DNA from: CAVSUZ01 sp963791885
GTDB lineage: Bacteria; Pseudomonadota; Alphaproteobacteria; Acetobacterales; Acetobacteraceae
NCBI GenBank assembly: GCA_963791885.1
Contig: CAWBUL010000006.1
Coordinates: forward strand, 620,001-684,000
Direction of reading: 5' to 3'
DNA length: 64,000 nucleotides
Below, piece after piece: positions 1 to 9,053 of the stretch; the stretch's first letter is position 1, and each line of letters starts with the position of its first letter. A program made the translations under genes and the position numbers. The notes under the pieces are model-generated. The model saw nothing but the letters and a program-made list of their open reading frames with translations. It was not told where the DNA came from and did no database searches.

Positions 1-366
1 CTCGCAGCTCACGCTCAGTCCCTTGCTTACAGAATTCAGGCCCGCTCTGCTCAACTTCTTCGCAGCGACCGTTCGAGCGTTCTGATATGGTGCACTAAGC
101 AGCCGCTCCCAATCGCATCCTCAAGATCCCACAGAATGTTGTCTCAGTGTCTAAAGAGGGGGCGATCAGAGTAATCATCCGGCGGTGGCCGCACCAAGCT
201 TCGCGCAGCTCCTATAGCGGACATTCGGAATGAGTGAGGAGAGCGGTTCGCCGCCACCGACTGCGTTCGCAGGTCCGCTTCGCACTCAATATCGGCGGAG
301 AAACCAAGCCGTGCAATTTCCGAAAGGAGACATCCGGTACCAGCTGATTGGATGTCTTACCGGCCT
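1..366. other. No gene recognised
   Basis: I see no reading frame with a recognisable product, no RNA gene and no clear terminator here. The stretch lies beyond the 3' end of the minus-strand FMN reductase gene and may hold the 3' flank of a gene that starts outside the window. Confidence 0.4.
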
Positions 367-945
367 TTAGGCGTCCTTGGGCAAGGTCGAAAGCACCCGC
401 TCAATGAAGATGTGGAATTCCGTCATGAAGGTGCGCAGGAACTGCTTCGTGGAATCGAACGTGACCTCTCCGTCGTCCGTGATCAGCCCGGGCGTGAACT
501 GGATGTAGGCTTCGGGGGCGTTCATCTGGGGCGAGTTGCAGTAGCTCAGCACGCTGCGCAGGCTCTGTTGCGCCACGGCGGTGCCGATGGCGCCAGGCGA
601 GGTTCCGATGACCGCCGACGGCTTGTGGGTGAAGGAATTTGTGCCGTAGGGCCGGCTCGCCCAGTCTATCGCGTTCTTCAGGCCACCGGGAATCGAGCGG
701 TTGTATTCGGGCGTTACAAAGAGCAGCGCCTCTACGCCGCTCAGCGCGTCCTTGAGCGCGCGTGCGACGGGCGGATAGTCGGCGTCGTAGTCGTAGCTGT
801 AGAGCGGCAGGTCCTTGAAGGGAACCTCCTCGAAGGTGAGCCCTTCGGGCGCCAGCTTGATCAAGGCGGTGGCCAGCTTCCGGTTGATCGATGCCTTGGC
901 GAGACTGCCGACGAGATATCCGACCTTGTAGTCTTTCATGACCAC
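367..945 (-). CDS. NADPH-dependent FMN reductase (chromate reductase-like flavodoxin fold)
   Basis: The 192-residue protein has the family layout from end to end. An N-terminal phosphate-binding loop (GSLAKASINRKLA, about residues 13-25) is followed by the signature PEYNRSIPGGLKNAIDW near residue 80. Members bind FMN non-covalently and use NADPH to reduce flavin, quinones or chromate in the cytoplasm. Length is normal. It is last in a minus-strand series after the broken dioxygenase, the CMD-like protein and the broken dehydrogenase, so it may have supplied reduced flavin or quinone detoxification to an aromatic-degradation unit; that link is inference. A 69-codon fragment of a second family member lies at 9771-9977. 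Confidence 0.9.
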   Translation of the reverse strand: MVMKDYKVGYLVGSLAKASINRKLATALIKLAPEGLTFEEVPFKDLPLYSYDYDADYPPVARALKDALSGVEALLFVTPEYNRSIPGGLKNAIDWASRPYGTNSFTHKPSAVIGTSPGAIGTAVAQQSLRSVLSYCNSPQMNAPEAYIQFTPGLITDDGEVTFDSTKQFLRTFMTEFHIFIERVLSTLPKDA

Positions 946-1270
946 CTCCGCTGTGCCGCTCCGTCCACGCTGTGCGCCTGGACCAAGTCGTCGTCAATTC
1001 GCGACCTCGCCGATCGAATTTGATTAAACTCCCGGTTTCTCTTTACCCATTGAATTGAACAATTGCGTCGCAGACAGGGCGTTGAACGGCATCGTTACAT
1101 TGCGACTAAGCCCCTCGTTAAAAGCCGCTTTCAAGTCTTTGAGCAAGACAGCCAAGGCGGTATCCGCCGCCCACGCTGAGACGTCGGTCCAATTTCTTAC
1201 GACCCAACTGTCGCCCGTGCTGACCTTCAATAAGCTGAACAGCGCTTCTTGAGGCAAGTCATAACTATTT

Positions 1271-2238
1271 GAGTGTCCGTACGGGAACAAAGCGAATCAG
1301 CTGAGTCGGTTATCTGAAGCAGGCTTGCGCGGCTCGGATCGGGTGTGACTCTATGCGAAGCACTGCTTCGAGAGGTGCCGCATGTGGACGACCGAGAACC
1401 GGGCGCGTTACGACCGCCGCCATTTGCGCTATGAGAGCGATTTGACTGACGAGGAATGGGCGGAGATCGCGCCGCAAATTCCGCCGGCGAAACGCGGGGG
1501 TAACAAGCGGACTGTGGATATCCGCGGCGGCGTGAACGGCATCATGTATATCCTGAGCACGGGTTGCCAATGGCACGCAATCCCGAAGGATCTGCCGCCG
1601 AAGAGCACGGTGCACGACTACTTCGATCGCTGGCGCTACGACCATACGCTGGATCGCATTCATCACGCACTTTACGTGAAATGTCGTGAGCAGATGGGCC
1701 GGGAGGCCAGTCCGACCGCCGCGGTGATCGACAGCCAAAGCGTGAAGAGCGCGGAAAAAGGGGGCTTTCGGTCGATCCGCACGGCTTTGACGCCGGCAAA
1801 AAGATCAAGGGCAAGAAGCGGCACATTCTCGTCGATACGCAAGGGTTGATGCTGCAGGCCATCGTGCATGCCGCCGATGTCCAGGACCGTGATGGCGGCG
1901 CGCTGCTGATGGCCACTCTGTTTGGCCTATTTCCCTTCTTGGTAAAGCTTTATGCCGATGGCGGCTATCAAGGTCCCGAGTTCCGCAATGCGCTCGCTGG
2001 CATCCTTACGCGGATCGAGGTGGAGATCGTCAAACGTCCCGACATGGCCACAGGCTTTGTGGTGTTGCCCAAGCGATGGGTGGTTGAGCGAACGCTCGCC
2101 TGGCTTGGGCGGTGCCGGCGGTTGGCGAAGGATTGGGAATGCCTCAATCAAAAGGCTCGCGCGTTCCTGCTCATGGCATCCATACGCCTTATGGTCAGAA
2201 GACTATGCCGCAGTTAACGATGTTTCCGGACAAACTCT
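1271..2238 (+). mobile_element. IS5 family insertion sequence, IS1031-like, inside a dehydrogenase gene
   Basis: The element is about 970 bp. Its borders are taken from the break in the dehydrogenase reading frame and from imperfect inverted ends: GAGTGTCCGTACGGGAACA reading in from the left, and GAGTTTGTCCGGAAACA reading in from the right. The transposase inside is of the IS1031 type. I could not settle the exact target duplication; the coding frame across the empty site does not close perfectly, so the borders may be off by a few bases. Confidence 0.75.
1382..2217 (+). pseudogene. IS5/IS1031-type DDE transposase in two frames
   Basis: The first frame (1382 to about 1763) gives DLTDEEWAEIAPQIPP and the first catalytic aspartate in VIDSQSVKSAEKGG. 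After a run of five A and five G near 1755-1765 the protein continues in the -1 frame as LSVDPHGFDAGKKIKG. It has the second aspartate in YADGGYQGPEF and the glutamate in VVERTLAWLGR, ending at 2217. The whole would be about 277 residues, normal for the group. The shift could be programmed slippage at the A/G run, but the site is not a canonical heptamer and IS1031 members usually have one frame, so a one-base deletion is as likely. Confidence 0.8.
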
Positions 2239-2861
2239 GAGAGTTTAAGCCCCTCGGCAACAGCATTCATATTAATGCCGAGGATCATATTGTTGACCAG
2301 CTTCGCCACTTGGCTGTTGCCTGGCTTCTCGCCGTAGAAGAATATATTCGATCCCATGGCGCCGAAACACGGCTGGAAAGCTTTCACAATTTCTTCCGAA
2401 CCCGACGTCATAATCGACAATGTGCCAGCTTCGGCACCGAATGGCCACCGCTTACAGCGGCGCTGATCAACGTGAAATCACTCTCACTCTCAACCTTTTC
2501 ACCCAATCCATTCATTGTTTCAGGGTCAAGGGCGCTCATGACGATAATCGTCTTCCCCTTGGATTGAGCCGACAGCAAGCCGTTTTTACTCAAGATGACG
2601 TCCACGTTCTGCGCATAGTCACGAACCATAGAGATGATTGCTTCGGTAGACTGCTCGGCTACCTCCTTCAAGGTTTCCACCATTGTGATGCCGGCGGAGC
2701 TTGCTTTCCCGTAGACACCCTTGAAGGCGTCGTAGCCAATCACCTCGAACCCAGCCTTCTTCAAGTTGACGGCCATGGGAAAGCCCATTGTTCCCAGTCC
2801 GACGAACCCGATTTTCTTACTCATGATCGTGTCCTTCAGTGGGGCTAACGGTTGGCATCCC

Positions 2862-3446
2862 TTACCCCTTGACCCAGTTTCCGTCTTCCTGGGGATCGAT
2901 GGAAAGTTTGAAGGTCCGAATGAATCCCGACAACATCCTGTAATAACCGAGAACGATCATAGCATCCGCCAACTCTTGAACGGAGAAACTTTCAAGAGCA
3001 TGCTTGAACAGGACGGCGGGCGCCTTTCCTTCGTTCAGAATAGCTTTCCCGAATCTCAGGAAAACGCGCTCCTTTTCCGTGAATGCCTCGGCATCATCCA
3101 AGCGATTTTCAGCGATGGCAACAAATTGATCTTCGCGGATGCCTGCTGCTTGAGAAATGGAAACATGCTGCTCCCATTCGTAGGCAGCGCGTTCATGTGC
3201 GGCCACCATTAGAACGAACGTCTCCTTGTGATAGTCGGAGAGTGTCAGATTCTTAAATATCGCATTCGTTAGATCAATGATTGGCACGAATGTGCCCGGG
3301 CTGTGACCCAGCATCCGGAAGAAATTAACTTTCGTAGGTAAGCTTTCGAACTTCTCCCTCACAGGCTGAGGCAATTGTGCGAAATCGGGATACTCGATCT
3401 CTATCTTGGAGCTAATCCTGTCATTGGAACCTCTCGCCTGGGGCAC
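2862..3446 (-). CDS. Carboxymuconolactone decarboxylase (CMD) family protein
   Basis: The 194-residue protein matches the all-helical CMD/AhpD-like fold. The core KETFVLMVAAHERAAYEWEQH (about residues 96-116) corresponds to the family's membrane-free helix pair, and the pattern continues with LADAMIVLGYYRMLSGF. The CxxC pair of AhpD-type peroxidases is absent, so this is a non-thiol branch, possibly a decarboxylase or a lyase-like partner. The start is a GTG at 3446, chosen because AGGAG lies six bases upstream. It sits 21 bp after the end of the broken dioxygenase gene and 37 bp before the dehydrogenase start, so the genes were probably one operon. Substrate unknown. Confidence 0.8.
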   Translation of the reverse strand: MPQARGSNDRISSKIEIEYPDFAQLPQPVREKFESLPTKVNFFRMLGHSPGTFVPIIDLTNAIFKNLTLSDYHKETFVLMVAAHERAAYEWEQHVSISQAAGIREDQFVAIAENRLDDAEAFTEKERVFLRFGKAILNEGKAPAVLFKHALESFSVQELADAMIVLGYYRMLSGFIRTFKLSIDPQEDGNWVKG

Positions 3447-3467
3447 ATGAGACTCCTGTGGCCTGAG

Positions 3468-4306
3468 TCAGATGTTAGTTTGGTCCGGAGGCACGTCGAA
3501 GGGTAGGTCAGCGACGCCCTCCGCGTTGCGCTTCAGGCTGAGTTCGGGGCCGACGTTGTAGCTGGTCATCGACAACGAACCCAGGGAGTAGCCGTGTGTC
3601 AGCGGCTGGCACCGTCCCTCCGCCGCCGCGACGCCGGCGGTGTAGAGCAGGGGAATGAAATGATCTGGTGTGGGAACGGCTCGCGCGAAGTCGGGATGCC
3701 CGGCGAGCCTCAGGATCGCCGATCATCTGCGCCATCGCAGCCTCGTCAAGCCTGCGCGCCCAATCCGCGCCGGCCGTAGGCTTGTTCCAGTCGATCAGGC
3801 GGAGATTGTGAACGACGTTGCACGAGCACGCCCCGATCGCGCAGCGACGCCAGCCGGGCGCCCAGCGCGACATGGTATGCGAACGGCTGCAACTCGTTGA
3901 TGGAGAGCTGAACGACGGGAATGTCGGCATCCGGAAAGAGATGAGCGAGGACGCTCCACGTCCCGTGATCGAGCCCCCATTGGTCATGGTCCAGCCCGAC
4001 CCAGTCCGGCTTCACTGCCTCCACTATCTCCTGCGCTAGCTCGGGCGAGCCGGCGGCGGGATATTCGAAATCGAACAATTCCTGGGGGAAGCCGTAAAAA
4101 TCGTGGATGGTGCGCGGCCTCGGCATGGCCGTCACCGCGGTCGATCCGATGAACCAGTGCGCTGATATGACCAGGATGGCGCGTGGTCGCGGCAGCATCG
4201 GCCCGAGCGCGCGCCAAGCCCGCGTGAAGCCGTTGAGCTCGAGCGTGTTCATTGGACTGCCATGCCCGATGAACAGCGCCGGCATGCGAGTCGTCTGCGT
4301 CTCCAT
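3468..4306 (-). pseudogene. Class III extradiol ring-cleavage dioxygenase (4,5-DOPA dioxygenase/YgiD family), two lesions
   Basis: The first frame (4306 to about 3830) has MPALFIGHGSPMN and ISAHWF, which hold two metal-ligand histidines. At about 3826 the frame is lost and the glycine-rich stretch before NVVHNL is missing, which suggests a deletion of about 11 bp. NVVHNLRLIDW then reads in a second frame. Near 3710 a further shift leads to RAVPTPDHFIPLLY and the closing motif GYSLGSLSMTSYNVGPE, with the stop at 3468. All metal and substrate histidines expected for the family can be found, but in three frames. Intact members use Fe(II) or Zn(II) in a LigB fold to open catechol rings. The product is presumably non-functional unless the sequence has errors. 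Confidence 0.85.
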
Positions 4307-4890
4307 CCTGTCCGCACTCTACGCGCAGGGCTGGCCATTCTAAAGCGATGGTTCGCCGTGATGCGGCTCCTCTCGCGGGTCGTTGGTCAGTGTCCGGCGC
4401 GCGCTTCCTCCCGCTTCTCCTCATCGACGAGCGGTGGGGCTTTCAGTCAGGCCTTCGGATGGGATCGCCGTTCGCGGAGGCAGGCCGTAGGTTGATCCGA
4501 GATCTTCTGGACGCGACGAAGCACCTGTCGCCCGGCGTATGCAGGCCCCTCTCCGGCGCGAACTGCCGGAGCGGAAAGACCTAAGTGTCAGATTCCTGTC
4601 CGATTGAGCTCGAACGCTGCCGGACCGCAAACGGCCCTTCAACTTTGCGCCCAATCTTTAGCTGTTTGGATTTCCCCCGCTGGTCTCTCGAAAGCGGACA
4701 AATCCTTCGCAAGATTCCCGCCTAGTGAGAGAATGCGCCATGTTCTGTGATGCGCGAGTTTTTTCCGTCCCGTGAGCCGTCACGTGTACGCATTGTCTTT
4801 GCACTGCCGCGCCCTCGACCTTGCTCTCGCTGTTCTGGAACATTAGCGAGTTGACCGAATTCTACGAGAGCCTCGCTCTCGAAGCTCGTC
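4307..4890. other. Intergenic stretch without a supported gene
   Basis: Several short frames cross this stretch on both strands, but none has a recognisable motif, a ribosome binding site or a protein-like composition. It separates the dioxygenase cluster from the amidohydrolase gene. The promoter of the minus-strand dioxygenase unit should lie near 4310-4400, but no -35/-10 pair stands out. Confidence 0.4.
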
Positions 4891-6120
4891 TCATTGCAGG
4901 ATGTCGAATGCGGCATGCCGATAAATCCGTCCGCCTTTCATCACAAAATCAACCGTCGCCGTAGCGGCGATATCAGCAACCGGATCGCCCGTCATGGCGA
5001 CGATGTCCGCCGCCTTTCCGGCAGCCAGGACACCCAGGTCGTCGCGTCGCAGGAGTTCCGCTGCCACGCTTGTCCCTGCCTTTAGTGCGCGTACCGGGGC
5101 CAGCCCTGCTGCCACCATAGCCTGGAATTCTAGAACGCCGTGGCTGAAAGGGAACATTCCGCAATCGGTGCCGTAGACGATTTTGGCGGTGCTTCGCGCC
5201 ATCCGCTTCTGTGCCGCCTCGATGGCGTCCAGATCCCGACGGAATTTCCAGCCCGTCTGCTGCGGCAGATTGCCGGCCTTCATCAATGCCTTGTCCTCGC
5301 GGGTCATCTGCATGGTCGGTACCAGGAAAGCGCCAGCCTTCTCGGCCATTGCCACTCCTTCGTCATCAATCAAATAGCAATGCTCCAGGCTGCGCGCGCC
5401 GGCCCGTAGGCCCTGCTTGCAACCTTCTGCGGCTCCCGTGTGCACCGCCATCGGCATACCGAGTTGGTGCGCCGTTTTGGCAAGGCATTGCATCTCCTCA
5501 TCGAACCAGGTCACCCGTGCCGGATCGTCACCGAAGCTCATATAGCCGCCGGTGTTCATGGTCTTGATCCAGTCGCCGCCGAACGCATGCTCCATGCGCA
5601 CCAGTTCGCGTATCTTCCCTGGCGAGTCTGCGACCTTCGACAGCCCCAGGTGACAGCGGCATGGAAACATCCCCTGCATATCGCCATGGCCGCCGGTCGC
5701 GCTGATCATATGCGCCGCGACGATGAGGCGCGGCCCATGGACCAGCCCGGCATCGATGGCATCGCGCAAATTGATGGTGGGCCAGTCTGGATCGAGCGCG
5801 CCCATGTCGCGCAAGGTTGTGAAGCCATAGCGCATGTACTGCTGCGCCAAATGCAGCCCGGCCAGCGCTTTAGCGGGCGCGCATTGCAGCGTCTGCTGAC
5901 GCAGATTGAGGCCATCGACACAGAGATGGACATGGGCATCGATGAATCCCGGAGCGACGGTGCGGTCACGGAGATCGATCACCGCCGCGCCATCAGGCCG
6001 GCCGACCGAGCTGGACACTTCGGCGATGATTCCGTCCTCGACGCGGATTTCGCTGTACCCGCGCAGCGCGTCGCCGACGCCGTCGAATAGTTTGCCGCAG
6101 ATCAGCACGATCTTGGTCAT
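4891..6120 (-). CDS. Metal-dependent amidohydrolase (imidazolonepropionase/Xaa-Pro dipeptidase-like)
   Basis: The 409-residue cytoplasmic enzyme has a complete amidohydrolase site: DAHVHL (His63, His65), the likely carboxylated lysine in WIKT (Lys186), AVHTGA (His227), EHCYL (His247) and GTDC (Asp319). The C-terminus has the usual beta-sandwich return, GKAADIVAMTGDP. Such enzymes hydrolyse cyclic amides, N-acyl amino acids or Xaa-Pro-type dipeptides; the substrate cannot be read from the sequence. The start ATG overlaps the TGA of the channel-gene remnant upstream, so it was once translationally coupled to it. Together with the TRIC gene and the M20 hydrolase it forms a minus-strand series of amide hydrolases. 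Confidence 0.88.
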   Translation of the reverse strand: MTKIVLICGKLFDGVGDALRGYSEIRVEDGIIAEVSSSVGRPDGAAVIDLRDRTVAPGFIDAHVHLCVDGLNLRQQTLQCAPAKALAGLHLAQQYMRYGFTTLRDMGALDPDWPTINLRDAIDAGLVHGPRLIVAAHMISATGGHGDMQGMFPCRCHLGLSKVADSPGKIRELVRMEHAFGGDWIKTMNTGGYMSFGDDPARVTWFDEEMQCLAKTAHQLGMPMAVHTGAAEGCKQGLRAGARSLEHCYLIDDEGVAMAEKAGAFLVPTMQMTREDKALMKAGNLPQQTGWKFRRDLDAIEAAQKRMARSTAKIVYGTDCGMFPFSHGVLEFQAMVAAGLAPVRALKAGTSVAAELLRRDDLGVLAAGKAADIVAMTGDPVADIAATATVDFVMKGGRIYRHAAFDILQ

Positions 6121-6967
6121 CGATGGCTCCTTCCGTTCGGGGTTCCGCCCCAGCGCATGAGCAGCGCCGGCCAGCCGAAGCTAATCGCTTGCAGAAGGAT
6201 CCACACGACGGCTCCAGGATAGTCGCCTCCTGCAATAGACGGACGCCGACAGTGCGCTGATCCGGTGTGACGGTCATCCTTTCCGATCGCACGCCATGAC
6301 CTGCCAGATAGTCGAGTAGCTCGTTATCGCGTGCAGGTTCGGCCGGCCGTTTTTCGCCAATCATGAGCAGGACGACGAGATGCATGCATGAAAGCAGGGG
6401 AATTGCCGCAGTCAAGGCACGAAAGGCTCCGGGTGAGGCATTCCATCCAACCAACACGTTTTGCCGAAGCTGCTTCGACCCCTCAGCCGGTGTCAGCAGC
6501 ACCGGACGCACAGCTTCGAACAGGGCGGCCTCTAGCTGAGGCATGTGTCGCTCGTTATCGGTGCCGTCTGCTCGGGAAATAACAATCAAATCGCAGAACC
6601 GTCCGAGGTCGGCGATGATCAACTCCGGCGGGCCGACGCATTCCTTCCAGTGGACAAAACTATTCTGTGCAGGCGACGCCTTGGAGAGCATCAGTTCGAT
6701 CCCGCTGCGCTCGGCCCAGGCGTGAAACTCTGCACGTGCGGCATCTCGCGTGGCCTTCACCAATTCTGGGAGGATGGCTCGGTGCGCGTAGATCAGTCCG
6801 GCAGTCTTGTCCTCGTATCCCGTCTCTCCAACTCTGTCGGGGTCGATTTCCATATAGACGACATCGATACGCGAATGCAGGGTCCGACCGACAGCTACTG
6901 CCAGGTCGAGGGTATTCGTCTGATCGAGCTTACCTGTGACTGGCACGAGAATTTTTTTGATAGCCAT
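5993..6967 (-). pseudogene. Universal stress protein (UspA family, tandem domains) with lost C-terminus
   Basis: Translation from the ATG at 6967 (GGAGC eight bases upstream) begins MAIKKILVPVTGKLDQ, a typical Usp strand and loop. The second Usp domain starts near residue 160 (NVLVGWNASPGAFRALTAA) and runs to VGVRLLQEAT. There the usual final strand, helix and GxxG(9)G(S/T) ATP loop are missing. Instead the frame enters the tail of a different gene (6117-6215) and ends antisense-like inside the amidohydrolase gene at 5993. I read this as a deletion joining usp to the 3' end of a second TRIC channel gene. The first domain may still fold. Usp proteins bind ATP and respond to stress. Confidence 0.8.
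6117..6215 (-). pseudogene. 3' remnant of a second TRIC/UPF0126 channel gene
   Basis: Read in the frame that ends at the TGA at 6117-6119, this stretch gives VVWILLQAISFGWP followed by RWGGTPNG. It lines up with the last 30 residues of the intact channel at 7114-7758 (CIFLRMMAIFFGW and GRWGGSSDG), at DNA as well as protein level. It joins directly to the interrupted Usp frame, which marks a deletion junction near 6215. Confidence 0.7.
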
Positions 6968-7113
6968 CTTCGTGCTCCGCTCTCGTCCGATCATGGGGTC
7001 TATTATGGATCGTAAGGCAGCCCAGGGCGCTTTATCGCCGACATTGCCGCTCTGTCGCGAGCAGCGGTTCGCGGTCTGTTAGAATGACTGGAATAGTCCG
7101 CTTTGGTTATCGA

Positions 7114-7758
7114 TCATCTCCCGTCCGAACTTCCGCCCCAGCGGCCGAGTGGCGCCCGCCAGCCGAAGAAAATCGCCATCATTCGCAGAAAGATGCACAG
7201 CGCGGCGCCAAGCAGCATCGGTCCGAGCGGCGGCAATCCCAGTACGCTTCCCACCGAAACGATCGCTCCAGCGACGAGTGCCGCTATGGCATAGAGATCC
7301 TCGCGCAGCACAAACGGGACTTCCCTTGCGAGGACGTCCCGTGTCATCCCTCCGCCAACTCCGGAGATCATGCCAAGCACCGCCGCCATCACCGGATTGA
7401 TTCCGTAGCTGATTGCCTTCTGCGCACCAGTGGCGGCGAAGAGGCCCAGCCCGAAGGCATCCAGCACCAGCACGGGACGGCTAAGCGAGCGAACAATCGG
7501 ATACGCGAAGAAGGTCAGCAACCCGCCACCGATCGCGATGGCAAAGTCGTGCCAATTGGCGATGGTGGCAGGCGGCACTGCGCCGATCAGCACATCGCGC
7601 GTTACGCCACCTGCCACTCCCACGACCCAGGACAGGAACAAGACCCCGAATATATCGAAGCGCTTCTGGATCGCGAGCACCGCGCCGCTGAGCGCAAATA
7701 TGAACGTCCCGGCGCCATCGAGGGAGGCCATCAGAACCGGAGCGAAAGCGGCGTGCAT
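7114..7758 (-). CDS. Trimeric intracellular cation channel (TRIC/UPF0126, YadS-like) membrane protein
   Basis: The protein of about 214 residues has the duplicated three-helix layout of the family: two copies of a glycine-rich motif with an arginine-aspartate pair (VGVAGGVTRDVLIG and SGVGGGMTRDVLAR), each in a block of hydrophobic helices. Six or seven membrane segments are visible. Homologues form trimeric K+-permeable channels in the inner membrane; in bacteria the role is poorly defined. A frame upstream of the chosen ATG at 7758 is open but would overlap the M20 gene, and the family usually starts this close to the first helix. The M20 gene stops 12 bp upstream, so the two are probably cotranscribed. 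Confidence 0.85.
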   Translation of the reverse strand: MHAAFAPVLMASLDGAGTFIFALSGAVLAIQKRFDIFGVLFLSWVVGVAGGVTRDVLIGAVPPATIANWHDFAIAIGGGLLTFFAYPIVRSLSRPVLVLDAFGLGLFAATGAQKAISYGINPVMAAVLGMISGVGGGMTRDVLAREVPFVLREDLYAIAALVAGAIVSVGSVLGLPPLGPMLLGAALCIFLRMMAIFFGWRAPLGRWGGSSDGR

Positions 7759-7769
7759 GTGACGGAAGG

Positions 7770-9053
7770 TCAGGCAGCGGCGACGTGTCCATCGACCAGC
7801 CATGCACTCGCCGCGGCAAGCATCGCCTCAATCCCGGTGCGCAGGGTGGGATTGATGACCGGAGCAAAGTCAGGAGCATGGTTGACGGGGATTTCATCAA
7901 GTTTGCCGGCCTGCTCGGCGGCTCTGTATTTGTCCGGGTCGATGCCGCCGATCACCCAAAACACTGCAGGTACGTTCCACGCGGTGCCGAAGAGACCGAA
8001 GTCTTCACTGGCCGTGGCTGGTTCAATCTCGTGTACCTGGTCAGCGCCGAAATGGCGCTCCAGCGCCGCCACCACCTTCCGGGTCGCGGTCTCGTCGTTC
8101 CGCGTCAGCGGATATTGGCTCAGCACCGAGTACTCCGGCGGCTTCGGCGCGCCCGAGGCGCCCGCCTCCGCCTCGAGAATACGCTTGACTGCGGCCAGCA
8201 CGCGCGTGCGCACTTCATCCTTGAAGGTGCGAACGTTAAGCCGGAGCAGGGCGTGGTCCGGGATGACGTTCTCGTTCATTCCCGCGCGCAGTGTGCCGAC
8301 GGTAACCACGGCACTGTCTGTCATGGCGATCTCGCGCGACACCACCGTCTGCATGCGCATCACGGCGGCAGCCGCCATAACCACCGGGTCGATGCTCTTT
8401 TGCGGCATCGAGCCATGCGCGCCGCGTCCGAACAGAGTCACCTCCCAGCTGTCCCCGGCCGAGAGAATGGTACCGGTACGCCAGCCGATCTGCCCGGCGC
8501 TGAGCGGCATAACGTGCTGGCCGAGCGTCACGTCCGGCTTGGGAAAGCGCTTAACCATTCCGTCCGTGATCATGGCGCGGGCGCCCTGGCCGGTCTCCTC
8601 TCCAGGCTGGAACACGGCGATTACCGTGCCATTCCATTTTTGGCGATTCTCGGCCAGGAGCCGTGTCGCCCCCATCAGCCACGCGACGTGCATGTCATGT
8701 CCACAGGAATGCGCGATCGAGGTGGCCTGGCCGAAGCGGTCAGTGCCGCTTTCCTGGCTGGCATAGGGTAGACCCGTGCTTTCCTGGATCGGCAATGCAT
8801 CCATATCAGCGCGTAGCAGCACCGTTGCGCCGTTCCCATTGCGCAGCAAGCCCACGACGCCGGTGCCGCCCACTTTTTCGGTCACCTCGTAACCGTTCTC
8901 CCGCAACCATGCCGCAGCAATGTTTGCGGTTCGATGCTCTTGCATCGATAATTCTGGGTGGGCGTGGATATCTTTGTAAATCCCTTCCAGCCTGGCGAGC
9001 AGATCTCCCGAGGGGCGAGACAACGCATCAACCGGTTCGGCATGCTCTGTCAC
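7770..9053 (-). CDS. M20 family amidohydrolase (N-acyl-amino-acid or hippurate hydrolase type)
   Basis: The enzyme has about 427 residues from the GTG at 9053. This start is preferred because AGGAG lies eight bases before it and it overlaps the stop of the small upstream gene (GTGA); the frame stays open further upstream but without protein-like sequence. Metal-site motifs are intact: RADMDALPI, HSCGHDMH and PGEETGQGA, then GRGAHGSMP in the dimerisation domain and ATASEDFG near the end. The family uses two Zn or Mn ions to hydrolyse N-acyl or N-aroyl amino acids such as hippurate or indole-acetyl conjugates. It is upstream of the TRIC channel gene in the same unit. Confidence 0.9.
   Translation of the reverse strand: MTEHAEPVDALSRPSGDLLARLEGIYKDIHAHPELSMQEHRTANIAAAWLRENGYEVTEKVGGTGVVGLLRNGNGATVLLRADMDALPIQESTGLPYASQESGTDRFGQATSIAHSCGHDMHVAWLMGATRLLAENRQKWNGTVIAVFQPGEETGQGARAMITDGMVKRFPKPDVTLGQHVMPLSAGQIGWRTGTILSAGDSWEVTLFGRGAHGSMPQKSIDPVVMAAAAVMRMQTVVSREIAMTDSAVVTVGTLRAGMNENVIPDHALLRLNVRTFKDEVRTRVLAAVKRILEAEAGASGAPKPPEYSVLSQYPLTRNDETATRKVVAALERHFGADQVHEIEPATASEDFGLFGTAWNVPAVFWVIGGIDPDKYRAAEQAGKLDEIPVNHAPDFAPVINPTLRTGIEAMLAAASAWLVDGHVAAA

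Larger units (their letters stand above)
1024..2824 (-). pseudogene. 3-hydroxyisobutyrate dehydrogenase family gene, frameshifted and split by an IS5-type element
   Basis: The start at 2824 follows an AAGGA site. The first part has the Rossmann motif GFVGLGTMGFPMA. At about 2445 the frame changes: restoring one base after SGG gives SGGPFGAEAGTLSIM, the substrate-binding motif of this family. The next piece has GNSQVAKLVNNMI with the catalytic lysine and runs to about 2240, where an insertion sequence interrupts it. The C-terminal helical domain resumes beyond the element (DLPQEALFSLL to the stop at 1024, with LLKDLKAA). Intact members oxidise small 3-hydroxy acids with NAD+. All parts are present in order, so the loss is recent, with two independent lesions unless the indel is a read error. 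The neighbouring CMD-like and dioxygenase genes suggest a former aromatic or ring-cleavage pathway. Confidence 0.9.

Noticed and set aside
7084..8766. Plus-strand open frame of 560 codons
   Set aside because: It is antisense to the TRIC and M20 genes, whose motifs are unmistakable, and its translation is rich in His, Arg and Ala without any domain. Typical GC-rich shadow frame.
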